Source: Ciona intestinalis (Eukaryota > Chordata > Ascidiacea > Phlebobranchia > Cionidae). From it: 64,000 nucleotides of DNA. Below the pieces are notes generated by a model, which was not told where the DNA came from, ran no database searches, and saw nothing but the letters and a program-made list of their open reading frames with translations. Where the stretch lies: assembly GCF_000224145.3 (NCBI RefSeq), contig NC_020178.2:1538100-1602099 (forward strand). Reading direction: 5' to 3'. The translations under genes and the position numbers were made by a program. Positions 28,901-39,500 of the stretch are shown here, one piece after another; position 1 is the stretch's first letter, and the number at the start of each line of letters is the position of its first letter.

Positions 28901-30837
28901 ATTCTTTCAACGGCTCATCTGGTATATAAACAAACATTTCCAGAAGAAGTCTTGGCGGATGGCAAGTGAAACGTCAGAAAAACACTACGTTTTCATATCA
29001 GTAAAAAGATTATTTTTGTACTGTTATAAAATAATTCGCCCTATAAGGTTAGGTCTCCAGTCAGATACAAACACAATTTCGTTTACCATAAAGTTGTAAG
29101 TTTGTATAGTAACACAACACAAACATTGGCGCCTAAGTATAGTTTACTCACATTTACACAGTTGTGATGTAACATTTACTCTTATTTGTTCACAGGGCAA
29201 TATTGCTGAAGTGAAAGAAATACAACCATTGCTTGTTAATTCTACTTTAATACAATTGTTCTGGTAATTATTGTTTGAAATGATGTATTATATAACCTCC
29301 TATTTTAAGTATGATATCTATAAATTTGACCCAATATATACCCTTGAAACTGATGTATTATATAACCTTGTTCTAAAATTCCATTTTTAGTTTGGTTATT
29401 ATAATGTTAGTATGGTATTTATAAATTAATCCCATTAGTATAATGTTAATACACTTTTTCCTAAATATTTGTATCATAAAAATATTTGTTATTAAAGAGT
29501 TTTTTTATATAGGATGTTTATGTATATTAATATGATCTTTATGTTTTTAGCGAGCTGATCTCAAAAGAAAGTCCGAACATAGAAATAGCATATAATGCTT
29601 GTGGAACTTTATCCCATCTTATGTCGGAAGGTTTGTGGACGATCGACCAACCAAAACAAGAAGATGTTATTTCTATTATGACAACTGCAATTGACTCATG
29701 GGAGATTGATTCTAACAGGAATATTAATTATAGGTTTGTATTGATTGTGTTGGAGAACTAAGGGTCTTGGGTTCAAATCCAGGGCAGGGTTGGAGAACCT
29801 GGGATCCTGGGTTCGAATTTAGTCCAGGGTTGGAGAACCAGGGATCCTGGGTTCGAATCTAGTCCAGGGTTGGAGAACCAGAGATCCTGGGTTCGAATCC
29901 AGGCCAGGGTTGGAGAACCAGGGATCCTGGGTTCGAGTCTAGGCCAGGGTTGGAGAACCAGAAATTCTGGGTTTGAATCTAAGCCAGGATTGGTAAACCA
30001 GGGATCCAGGATTGGAGAACCAGGGGTGCTGGGCTTAATCTTGGTGTAAAATGTTATTATCTTATTTTTTTATTGATATTTTCAGGTCATTTATTCCCAT
30101 ACTTAATCTTGTTGAAAGTGAAGTACCAGTTTGTATACATTGGGCTGTGTGGGCGTTCCGTAATTTATGTGGACAAGATGGTAAGTGCTTTACTAACATA
30201 GAAATTTATTATTACAATAATAAAAATATTATACAGACCGCTATATTAAAATGCTTCTGAAAGAAAATGGTCGAGAAGTTTTGTCTCTAGTTGAAAACAA
30301 AAACGTCGGTGAAAACACAAAAGAAATGACAAGGTATGTGTGTTGTTACGAACTAGATATAATTGAAACGTTTGAAACTACATATATACATGTATTTGAA
30401 GTGTAATATTACACAGTATAAATGACAGTATGTGTAACCTAAGCCGTTTTCGTTCATGTATCAAAACACTGTTCATATTCAAACATACAACAAAGCATAT
30501 TATAAATACGATTTCGGGATTTTACCAGAGATATAGTTCGGGGTTTAACCCGAGAGAACAACTTTATTTTGTTTACTTTAACACCTTAATAAAAATGTTG
30601 GATTCAAACATATTTTTTTTAACGAATGTAACTTACTTTATCCTTGCGTGGCTGGAAAAGGACAGTCGTTATAACACAGGTGTTTATACACCATGTGCCA
30701 GCTTACTAGTTACCATATATGTTACTTTGTGGGTGATTATATTTTTTTACAAAAGTTTTATTTTCAGATGGCTTCTACAAAAACTGGAGTCATATTCTCA
30801 AGATCTAAATAACCAATACCATTTACATTCATTATGA
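19916..30837 (+). CDS. ZER1: ZER1 homologue, CUL2 ubiquitin-ligase substrate receptor, complete
   Basis: Substrate receptor of CUL2-RING ligases in the ZYG11/ZER1 family, which captures proteins with exposed N-terminal glycine (family knowledge). 24 coding exons with joining phases give about 847 aa (human ZER1 766). Exons start at 19916, 20236, 20386, 20505, 21408, 21841, 22199, 22887, 23039, 23577, 24295, 24960, 25364, 26099, 26475, 27011, 27600, 28152, 28608, 29196, 29551, 30086, 30237, 30768. The N-terminal half is leucine-rich (LVSLDVGGTKIGD; KLEFLGLYNCEG), the C-terminal half armadillo-like. ZER1 rather than ZYG11B is supported by CNALVCSV, LWNVTDETPEN, MGLVGNIAEVKEIQP, AYNACGTLSHLM and NINYRSFIPIL. 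The Trp, Asn and Asp of LWNVTDE and the Asn and Glu of GNIAEV are the degron-pocket residues of the family and are all kept. The donor of exon 16 (27116) was chosen because it restores CNALVC. Confidence 0.93.
21143..21295 (+). mobile_element. tRNA-derived SINE in ZER1 intron 4
   Basis: GCTGTGGCAAAGTTGTTAG head, AAGCTCGTCGTTGCTACCAT, GTCCTTGGTCAAGACACTTA and CCAACCTAGTGGTCAG tail. Confidence 0.7.
21600..21720 (-). repeat. 98-bp family, single unit, ZER1 intron 5
   Basis: GGAGGTGTATTAATGTAACA, ACACTTATGTAGTAACGA, GACTGTCGTTGCCCCGCCAT and GCGAGGATAAATCAGTT follow the family order. Confidence 0.7.
22395..22575 (+). repeat. ~44-bp minisatellite, 4 units, ZER1 intron 7
   Basis: Repeats of TTCTTTTTGACAAAATGGGG followed by CAAAAAACATATGTATATG. 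The minus-strand frames over it are repeat translations. Confidence 0.85.
23122..23505 (-). repeat. 71-bp minisatellite, about 5 units, inverted, ZER1 intron 9
   Basis: Same unit as the 17.4-kb array but in the opposite orientation: TTATAACATGGGTGTCTTCT, TATACACCAGACACACATGG, TGTATTCATACACCTCATG. Confidence 0.9.
23805..24215 (+). repeat. ~97-bp tandem repeat, 4 units, ZER1 intron 10
   Basis: Four near-identical units: GTTGGGGTAATGGGCCAACT, CTGGCCTAAATCTCAGGTCC, CATGGCGTGCTTCACTGTAG, GACCTCACCCATATAGAATA, GAATGTGCATATACAAT. Confidence 0.9.
24503..24665 (+). mobile_element. MITE copy, ZER1 intron 11
   Basis: TTGTAGGGTGGGTGCCATTT, AGTAAACAAAGAACATTCAA, AAAACCGTATCCTGA and the end TCTTCCTCCACCTACTATAA. 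It has an internal duplication of the AAAACCGTATCCTGA block. Confidence 0.75.
25098..25205 (+). mobile_element. MITE left-half fragment, ZER1 intron 12
   Basis: TAGTAGGTTGGGGGAAGATT, AGTAAACAAAGAACATTCAA and CTCACGACTCCCATAAACCA; the right half is missing. Confidence 0.75.
25530..26065 (-). repeat. 98-bp family array, about 5 units, ZER1 intron 13
   Basis: Units with GAGGTGTATGAAACAGAACA, CCCGTGTTATAACGACTGTC, GTTGCCGCCATAAGAGGATA, AATAAGTTACATACATGGTA. One unit near 25770-25800 is internally shortened. Confidence 0.88.
26257..26330 (+). mobile_element. MITE left-end fragment, ZER1 intron 14
   Basis: GTGGGGGAAGATGGGACACT then TCTCGTCCCATTTGGTAGTA. Confidence 0.65.
26735..26935 (-). repeat. 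131-bp family, single inverted unit, ZER1 intron 15
   Basis: CAGATTTTACCCTGCTGTTA, AGCCAAAGTATATTGTATTC and TTAATCAATGAGGTTTCCTA complement the FOXRED1-intron units. Confidence 0.75.
27785..28065 (+). repeat. ~97-bp family derivative, 3 units, ZER1 intron 17
   Basis: TAGATGGTAGCACCCTGGGT, GTTGGGGTAATAGACCTACA and TCCCAGGTCT repeat with irregular lengths. Confidence 0.7.
29755..30035 (+). repeat. ~40-bp minisatellite, about 7 units, ZER1 intron 21
   Basis: Units of GGTTGGAGAACCAGGGATCC and TGGGTTCGAATCTAGGCCAG. The same unit occurs three times in an annexin intron at 42735-42880. Confidence 0.9.
30630..30735 (-). repeat. 98-bp family, single unit, ZER1 last intron
   Basis: TATCCTTGCGTGGCTGG, GACAGTCGTTATAACACAGG, TGTTTATACACC and ACTAGTTACCATATATGTTA. 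Confidence 0.7.
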
Positions 30838-31700
30838 CATCACAATTAAACTAGTCCTTCATTTTGTGATGAAATTTAAAAATATGTTTGCAAATATATC
30901 TATATAGTTTGTGCTTCTTTTATACAGTAGTGTTGTGTTTAACTTGTTGTTACTACATAATTCTTTTTGTTGCTTTTTAATATATTTTACTGTGTCCGAT
31001 GATTTCAGCTCATTTGCTTTTATTAAACTTGGCGGAAGAAATTAAAACATTGTTTATTTATATAGCAAACATATTACTTTCTATTCAGAAATACAAGCTG
31101 TCTTAGTTTATATATTTATAACATAATACTGTACCAACATAATAGGTTAAATACAGTTCATTTACTAGACCATACTAACTTCCAACTGTTTAAACAAAAT
31201 CCCCGTGGATTGCCTTGGGGAAATTACCTGGTTGCGCGTCGAACTAAGGTCTTATAAATAAACGCGGAGACGCGCGTCTGTTAGGTTTGTGCAAAGTTAG
31301 TATACTAACTTTGGGTTTGTGGAAATGTAATATTGTTCTACTTTACGTAGGTTTTGAAGGTGGCGAAGGTATTGCGCAAATAAATATGCTGTACAGAATG
31401 ACCTAATCTAGCTAATACATATATATATACATATTACGTTAGAGAAATAAAGTTTAATTTTTACTTTACAGCATAGTTAAACAGTTATGATTGAACGACA
31501 ATCGTTCGTTTTTTACCTGAAAACACAGCAACGGCGTTCTCTGAAATAACGCACTTTTTAATGTAAAACAATCTTTCCTGTCAATGCTTTTGCGTACGTG
31601 TATGTTTCACACGAAAAGGTAATTCAGTTCCTCAAACGGTTTCCATGGAAAGTCCGAAGGCGGGTGTTTAAAAACATCAACACCTAACACTGGTTTAAAC
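30838..31700. promoter_or_regulatory. ZER1 3' end and promoter region of the TNFR-like gene
   Basis: Repeat-free spacer. A good TATA box, TATAAATA at 31253-31260, is followed by the GC-rich AACGCGGAGACGCGCGTCTG. It lies about 440 bp before the TNFR-like ATG and is the best core promoter in the window. A first exon with a signal peptide should lie in this stretch if the receptor is secreted by the usual route, but none is evident. Confidence 0.5.
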
Positions 31701-34700
31701 ATGGAGCAACCAGCGTTTCCGACATACGCCCATCCTATCGAAGGAATTACCAATCGTTGCTATAAATGTCCGCCAGGTTACCGGATAAATTCCGAAATTA
31801 CTGAGTGGGATAAATGCGACATCAGCAAAACATATCCCAAAACCTGGCCAGAATGTTTACCGTGTCCAGACGGCTATTACTCAACCGAGTAAGTACATTA
31901 AACCGTGCGTCATTTTGCCACAAATGTTGCTGTTGTTATTCTTTGGGGTCACTCAATACTGGTCTTTTTACCTTATTAATTAAATGTGTTTTTATATGTA
32001 TATATGTATAATTTATGTATATGTGATTTCAAATTTCATATTACCAAATAAAATTATATTTTTGCAGATGGTCAAAAGATTCCTTTTGCATTCCACAAGT
32101 AAGATGTGATGGAAAACATGAATTGACAGAGTTTGCTGGAACTACCAGTCAAAGAGGATTGGTATGTTTGTTTATTATGGATATAAGTCTTAGTATAACC
32201 AACACAACCTAGTTTATCCATGCCATGGCAAAGTGATTAGTGGGGCTGCATCTAACCCAAAGGTTGCTAGTTCAAAGCTTGTTACTGCCACCATTAAAGG
32301 CATATATGTTCTTGGACAAGACACTTAATGGCAATTGCTTTAGCCCAGTGGGTATTAATGAGTTGTCTAAATTGTCAGAAATTACATAAACACAAAGTTA
32401 ACTCATGGTAACCTTTAAGAGGGCTTGAGGTGTATGAAACAGTCCACACGTCGTTATTGGTATTAGCACACCTAATCACTGAGAGAGGGCACAGGATGTG
32501 TGTATGGGGATAAACTATAGAAATAAGAAAAGATTACTTTTTGCTGTTAACATTCTTTATTTTAAACTAAACAAGTGTTTTTTGTTTGGCAAATTCAAAT
32601 TTAAGGTTCTTGTATTGCTGGTCATAGCGCAATTTAGTGTTCTTTTAATCAACGGTACAATAAATTCAATGCTATTGTTAAACGGTCAGGCACACAATAA
32701 AACCAGCTCTTTTCTTTGTTACTCCTTTGTTCATTCAAGCCTGGATTCAATTCAGGCGTGACTTAGTTCCTCTTTTACGGTCTAACATTTGTTTTTGTCT
32801 GGCTTATGTCACCACTCACTGGAGTTCCCCCAGACCCCCAAGTATTGGACTACAGTATGTAACTTACTTATATGCTAGTGAGTGCGTGGATAAATTATAG
32901 TTTAACTCATTGATCCATATGATTTACACCTACCTACATATTATAATTACTAAATAGCCTAAGGTAAAGTAAAATTTGTTACCCTGTGTTGCTGGATTTG
33001 GTTATAATTATTTATAAATGATTAACCAGGTTTAATGATAAATAAAGGACATTGTCAATATTTATTATTCTTCCTACATTGTTTTTGTCGTGCACGGTTA
33101 CACGAGCGTTCATTTAGGCCACGTCATTTGTTTGCAGTATCATGTTTTTCTTTCTGTCTTTTTTTGTTAATATTTAACATTGGAGCTTAATTAACAGCTT
33201 ACGTAGACTTTTTAAAATGTTCCCTACATTTATTAAAAAAGCTAAAATGGGATTTCCTTACCATCTATTAACCATTTTTTTTATCGATTTGTTTCAGTGT
33301 ATATGTGAACCTGGTTATGCAAGGATCCACGATGAATGTGTAGCAATATCAGACACAGTTCTTTCAACAACAATAAAACCCTCCAACCAATATTTACCAA
33401 CGTGCCCCCCACCCACAGTTTGCCCCCCATGCCCTTCAACAACTATTTCTGCACTTCTAAACCAAAGTACATACTTTGCATATTATTTAATTAAATTCTT
33501 ATTATTCCCTTGTTGTTAATTCCCTTCTTTTTGTTTTTTTAAATAATAAGATCTTTGAAATACCAATAAAAGCACCACATCTTATTCTATAATATATAAG
33601 AAATCACCTTTGTATTAACTTGACGGTGAGCATGGGATGTTTACATTTGCATGTATTGCAGATACAAAAGGCAGGAGTTTAGACATAACACCAGAATATT
33701 CTCAGTCACAGTGCAACCAGGACACTGTCTACATTGCTATTATCTGTGCGCTATGCTGCATCATTATTGTGCTGGTTCTTTATATTTTAAAAGTGAAAAA
33801 TAAATCTGCTTTCAAATGTGGAAGAAAAGGAAACATGGGTAAGAAACCCGCATCCATTTTTTAAATTTTGTTTAAAATGTCACGACAGTCGTTATTATAA
33901 CACAGGTGTTTTGTTACCACATATGAAACTTTGTAGTTGATTGGTTTATTGTTTTTTAAGTATCTTGTCCAAGTACACATGCACCCACAATTGTAGCATC
34001 AACAAGCCCTGAACCTCTTGAGTTAAAGACTTGATCACTGTGCTTATGGCCATGTATAATATGACTTGCATAAGTAAAACCATTCTCCTATTCCATTATC
34101 ACCAACAGGTATCCTAATTAACACAATGTTTTATATTTATTGTGTTTCTTAACACAATGTTTTATATTTATTGTGTTTATTTTAAGAAGTCATTCTTGTA
34201 ATAGCTTGACTGCTCTATATAAAGCCTCCAAAATGCCTTGTCTGCTAAATGCTAATGTATTTTGTTCCTGCATAAAACTATTTAAAATTTTTATGAAGAG
34301 AAAAAGAACAGAAGCATCGGACAATGTGATTACGCCATGGTTCGTCAACCCACAGATGGTAGGTCGTAGTTAAACACATTCAATTAATAGCAAACTCTAC
34401 AGTTTGACTCGTTTTTGCATTTTTTTTAGTTAAAATACATTACATTAATTTTATGTTAACTGCTCATACTTTTTTTAGCTGCAATAAATTTAAAGATTCT
34501 GACATACATTTGTAGTTTAAATGTTATTACTTTACTAATAGCAATGCTTTACCTAGATACTCCTAAGAAACCTGTACAGGGACCAGCACAAGGTATGTGT
34601 CTACCAGAGCAATAGATACCCCTACTACTAGAATCTTGTTTCCAAAAACTGTAACTATGGGTTTAAACAACTTGTATTGTATATAGCAAAATACACGCTT

Positions 34701-36216
34701 TTAAATGTAAGCCCTTTTCCCTATACCCACTGTTTTTAACACAAAATGGCGTTTACTGATTTTAATGGCTTTGGTGTCTAGCAGTTAGCATCATAGATTG
34801 TATTCCAAGTAATGACGTATGACTACATTAGCTTTAAAATTGAATCATCAAGTTTATCATTTTGTGCATATTGTTTTGTAAAAATTATACTAAATAACGG
34901 CAGACCAATATTGATAAAACTGATTAACATTTTACACATATGAACTTAAAGTCTCGCACAGCATTTAGGCTTGACATGCTACAGTGGACATAATATTAAT
35001 ATCTAGCATTTACTATTAAACGAATTTTTAAGATCCGAATTCACCAACTTACTGTGTTGAAACTGCAGTACAAGCATTAAAACCAGAAAACGGTAAAATT
35101 AAGTTTGAAAGAAATTTAAGTGATTAGAATTTAATTTAAGTGATTAAAATAAAATACATGGTAACTCGTAAGCTGGCAACTGGTGTATGAACACCCGTGT
35201 TATAACGACCGTCATTTTCTTGCCACAGGAGGATAAAGTAAGTTACTTTTAGAGCCCATATGTAGGAAATACATTAGTAGTGTTTATGTCTTGCAGGTAT
35301 AGTTATAAGCAGCACCAAAACACAGACTGCAGATGCATCAACACAAACTCAATATGCAGAAGTTACAGGTAATATACCGGAAAAGGCAGAACCAATAAAA
35401 AGTATGCATTATCAGATTGTATATGTATTAAGATACAATTAATACATGTTTGGTTTTGCATGGGGCATGGTATTAATTCCTAACACTTAAATGAATTTTT
35501 AAGATTCAAACTCACCGAATTCCTGTTTTGAACCATCGAGAATTCAACAAGAAATAAAAGACGGTAAAACTTTTTTTAATTTTATAGTTGTAAATCAGGC
35601 GTAAAATTGAATGTTTTGGTTCCGTTAATGTGCCAAGTGTGTCTAAACTCACATGTCACACCCATGTTAAAACTCGACAGGGAGCATGAGGTGTATGAAT
35701 ACACCATGTGTGTCTGGTGTATAAGAAGACACCCATGTTATAACTCGACAGTGAGCATAAGGTGTATGAATACACCATGTGTGTCTGGTGTATAAGAAGA
35801 CCCCCATGTTATAACTCGACAGTGAGCATAAGGTGTATGAATACACCATGTGTGTCTGGTGTATAAGAAGACACCCATGTTATAACTCGACAGTGAGCAT
35901 GAGGTGTATGAATACACAATGTGTGTCTGGTGTATAAGAAGACACCCATATTATAACTCTTATATTACTAAAATATATCTATTTCAGAAAGTGGTTACCT
36001 TTTGCCAACGCAACTTTCCGCCAAAACTACTGATAAAGGTAAGATAAATAAAAATATGTGTTTTGTATTACAATAAATATAAATGAAAATAACTCTATAT
36101 GTATGAAATATATTACTATTGTTTACGTCTTGCAGAAAAATCTTTATATCACACCAAAACACAGACTACAGAAGCATCAACTGAAGCTTACTATACAGAA
36201 GTTGCAGGAGAAATGG
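31701..36216 (+). CDS. TNF-receptor-superfamily-like type I membrane protein, 3' end lost in gap
   Basis: Exons: 31701-31888, 32068-32161, 33298-33466, 33662-33838, 34299-34358, 34557-34592, 35033-35092, 35297-35368, 35504-35563, 35988-36038, 36136 to the gap. The ectodomain has cysteine-rich modules like TNFR repeats: CYKCPPGYRI, CLPCPDGYYSTEW, CIPQVRCDGKHELTE, TTSQRGLCICEPGYAR. A Thr/Pro/Cys stalk (CPPPTVCPPCPSTT) follows, then one membrane segment (VYIAIICALCCIIIVLVLYI) and a basic stop (KVKNKSAFKCGRK). All tail exons are phase 1-1 and short. Two kinds occur twice: 60-nt exons DPNSPTYC.../DSNSPNSC... and TKTQT(A/T)EAST-type exons ending QYAEV or YYTEV. No death domain was seen. The chosen ATG gives no signal peptide; the frame stays open upstream to 31623, so an upstream exon is probable. 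Family assignment rests on cysteine spacing. The exon at 34299 is the least certain. Confidence 0.7.
32220..32385 (+). mobile_element. tRNA-derived SINE, TNFR-like intron 2
   Basis: CCATGGCAAAGTGATTAGTG head, AAAGCTTGTTACTGCCACCA, TTCTTGGACAAGACACTTAA and AGCCCAGTGGGTATTAATGA tail. Confidence 0.7.
35155..35250 (-). repeat. 98-bp family, single unit, TNFR-like intron
   Basis: GGTAACTCGTAAGCTGGCAA, CTGGTGTATGAACACCCGTG and TTATAACGACCGTCATTTTC. Confidence 0.7.
35655..35962 (+). repeat. 71-bp minisatellite, 4-5 units, TNFR-like intron
   Basis: Canonical units between the exons at 35504 and 35988; array end is 25 bp before the acceptor. Confidence 0.9.
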
Positions 36217-36341
36217 NNNNNNNNNNNNNNNNNNNNNNNNNNNNNNNNNNNNNNNNNNNNNNNNNNNNNNNNNNNNNNNNNNNNNNNNNNNNNNNNNNNN
36301 NNNNNNNNNNNNNNNNNNNNNNNNNNNNNNNNNNNNNNNNN
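36217..36341. other. Assembly gap, 125 N
   Basis: Separates the last visible TNFR-like exon from the anoctamin exons. Both genes are incomplete on the sides facing it, so the true missing sequence is probably much longer or the join is wrong. Confidence 0.99.
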
Positions 36342-36394
36342 GTTACCTGGCTAAGAGACTTTTATCACAAAACTCTTTTAAAATATTCACTCAC

Positions 36395-36500
36395 AAAGTT
36401 ACATACGTGGTAACTCATAAGCGGGCACGAGGTCTATGAAACAGAGCTCCTGTGTTATAACGACTGTCATTTTCCCTCTACACAAGAATAAAGAAGTTAC
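36395..36500 (-). repeat. 98-bp family, single unit
   Basis: AAAGTTACATACGTGGTAAC, TCATAAGCGGGCACGAGGTC, TATGAAACAGAGCTCCTGTG and TTATAACGACTGTCATTTTC. Confidence 0.75.
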
Positions 36501-36562
36501 GTTTATTTATCTATATAAAGTAATACCATTAAGGCATAAACACAATCATTGTTTTCCTACAG

Positions 36563-39500
36563 GCGACCATTGGCACACAAATGTTCCGATATTGGAGCTT
36601 GGTATTATTTACTGGAGTTCATTGGTAACCTTGCAGTTGTCACAAATGTATGTATGGACTACTTTGTTTTTACTTTGTATGAAACATTCTGATTTTGCAT
36701 TATGGATATTTATTACTGTTCTATTCTATGTGGATGAGGTCCTACAGTGTGGCATGCCATGAGACCTGGGATTTAGGTCAGAGTTGGCTCATATTACCCC
36801 AACATTGTAAACGCACATTCTATTCTATATGGGTGAGGTCCTACAGTAAGGCACGTCATGGGACCTGAGATTAGGCCAGAGTTGCCCATTACCCCAACAT
36901 TGTATATGCACATTCTATTCTATATGGGTGAGGTCTTACAGTGTGGCATGCCATGGGACATTCATAGTGTTACAACCCATTTAGTGACCACTGGGTTGGA
37001 GAAATGTCCAAAAAAGTGTCCTGTCTTGCCCAAGGTCACATACACCATTAATAGTGGCAGTATCGAGCTTTGAACCCGGTATCCTCCAGTTACAATGCAA
37101 TAAGTCAGTATGCCAACAGTTTAACCACCTCCGCAGTATATTTGCTAACTTACATTATGATTGCAGGCGTTCACAATTGCTATAACATCAGAAGCAATAC
37201 CTAAGCTGGTTTATTATTATGTTTATTCACTTGATATATATCCTTCCTCTACATATAATGTAAGTGCCCATGTGTTATTGTGAAATATGTAGATATAAGA
37301 CCAGACCTTCTAGAAAAGCCAACAATGTAAATCTATGCGATTAAAAAAGGTTGTGGCCAAAAAAATCCATCGTTATAACAAGTTAAAACAACTGTATCAG
37401 TGTGAAATATGTAAATATTATTGTAGAACCAGAACTTCTAGAAAACATAAAATAATTTAGACAACAAAGCAACTAAATTTATCGCAGTCTGGATTTTAAA
37501 TGTCTCGCACTTACCTGAATTTTTTTTTAAGATATTATAAAGCTTCCATTACAATTTTCCTGCTAAAACTATTTCCTATGCTTCATATTATAACTGTAAT
37601 ATAAACATAATCTACCATTCATAGGGATATGTAAACAACAGTATGTCTTATTTCAACACATCTGACTTTGAAGCACGCAGCATGCCAAATAATCCTGATC
37701 CATTCGGTGAAGGCAATATCACAACTTGCAGGTAAATACATGTTTTAACTTTCATAAACACATAGTGACTTTTATAGTTTCAGGGGAGACATGGTATCTA
37801 ACTTATTTGCTGTAATATTACAGATTTAGGTGAATGCAATGAATGAATGAAACTTGTTTATCCGCATGTGGTGGGAAAACGACAATCGTTATAACACGGG
37901 TGTTCTGTTTAATACACCTCGTGCCTGCTTACAAGTTACCACGTATGTAACTTATTTATCCTTGCTTGGCGGACAACGACAGTCGTTATAACACGGGTGT
38001 TCTGTTTTATACACCTCGTGCCCGCTTACGAGTTACCACGTATGTAACTCATTTATTCTCGCATGGCGGGGCAACGACAGTCGTTATAACACGGGTGTTC
38101 TGTTTCATACACCTCGTGCCCGCTTACGAGTTACCACGTATGTAACTTATTTATTCTCGCATGGAGAGGCAACGACAGTCGTTATAACACGGGTGTTCTG
38201 TTTCATACACCTCGTGCCCGCTTACGAGTTACCACGTATGTAACTTATTTATTCTCGCATGGAGAGGCAACGACAGTCGTTATAACACGGGTGTTCTGTT
38301 TCATACACCTCGTGCCCGCTTACGAGTTACCACGTATGTAACTTATTTATTCTCGCATGGAGAGGCAACGACAGTCGTTATAACACGGGTGTTCTGTTTC
38401 ATACACCTCGTGCCCGCTTACAAGTTACCACAATGTAATTTTGTGGGTGATAATTTCTCAGTATGGCTGACTATTTAGACAACCCATTAGTGACCACTGG
38501 GTTATAATAATATTATATACAATTACCGTCACCAAAAATTATATTTATTATTTTTTGTATACAGTTAATATTTTAAAATTCATATTTATTATTTTAATAC
38601 TTGTAGATACCCTGGTTATCTCTCCCCTCCAACAGCCAGCCCCAAGTATGAATACACGACCCAATATTGGCACAACATCGCTGGGAAGCTAGCATTTGTT
38701 ATCGTGGTTGAGGTGAGATGGTATTGAAGTGGTAGCTGTATTATGTAAAGTGTTTATTTCAACATGGTATACATTTTGGAAAAAGCGTATTATAAAAGAT
38801 ACCCATGTTATAACTCAGCAGTGAGCATGAGGTGTATGAATACACCATGTGTGTCTGGTGTATAAGAAGACACCCACGTTATAACTTGACAGTGAGCATG
38901 AGGTGTATGAATACACCATGTGTGTCTGGTGTATAAGAAGACACCCATGTTATAACTTGACAGTGAGCATGAGGTGTATGAATACACCATGTGTCTGGTG
39001 TATAAGAAGACACCCATGTTATAACTCGACAGTGAGCATGAGGTGTATGAATACACCATGTGTGTCTGGTGTATAAGAAGACACCCATGCTATAACAGTG
39101 ATCATGAGGTGTATAAATAGCTCTATCTAAAACATACTTAACAAGATCTTCACAGTAATACCAAACTATGTAATACATTAGTAAAACAACTTACAACTAA
39201 CCCATAAACATATTCACAGCATGTTGTGTTCTTTCTGAAACGATTGTTGGACTACCTCATACCAGACAGACCACGTAAACTACGAGATAAGATAAAGCGA
39301 GAGCATTTCCTTGTACAACATATGCTGTTCAAAGCTGAAACTCAACAATTGCTCAAACAACTTTCACAAGGTATAGACCATATAATATAGTTATATGTAA
39401 TGGTGTTGAATTGCATAAATTTTAATATTTAAATATATTATTTAGACCCAGTGGTCACTAATGGCCTGTACAAACTGTCATATACATGTCACGTTTAAAA

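Noticed and set aside
28940-29010. Extra ZER1 exon after TTTCCAG (KKSWRMASETSEKHY)
   Set aside because: Exons 28608-28667 and 29196-29263 join directly into the conserved MGLVGNIAEV; an insert would break the armadillo repeat.
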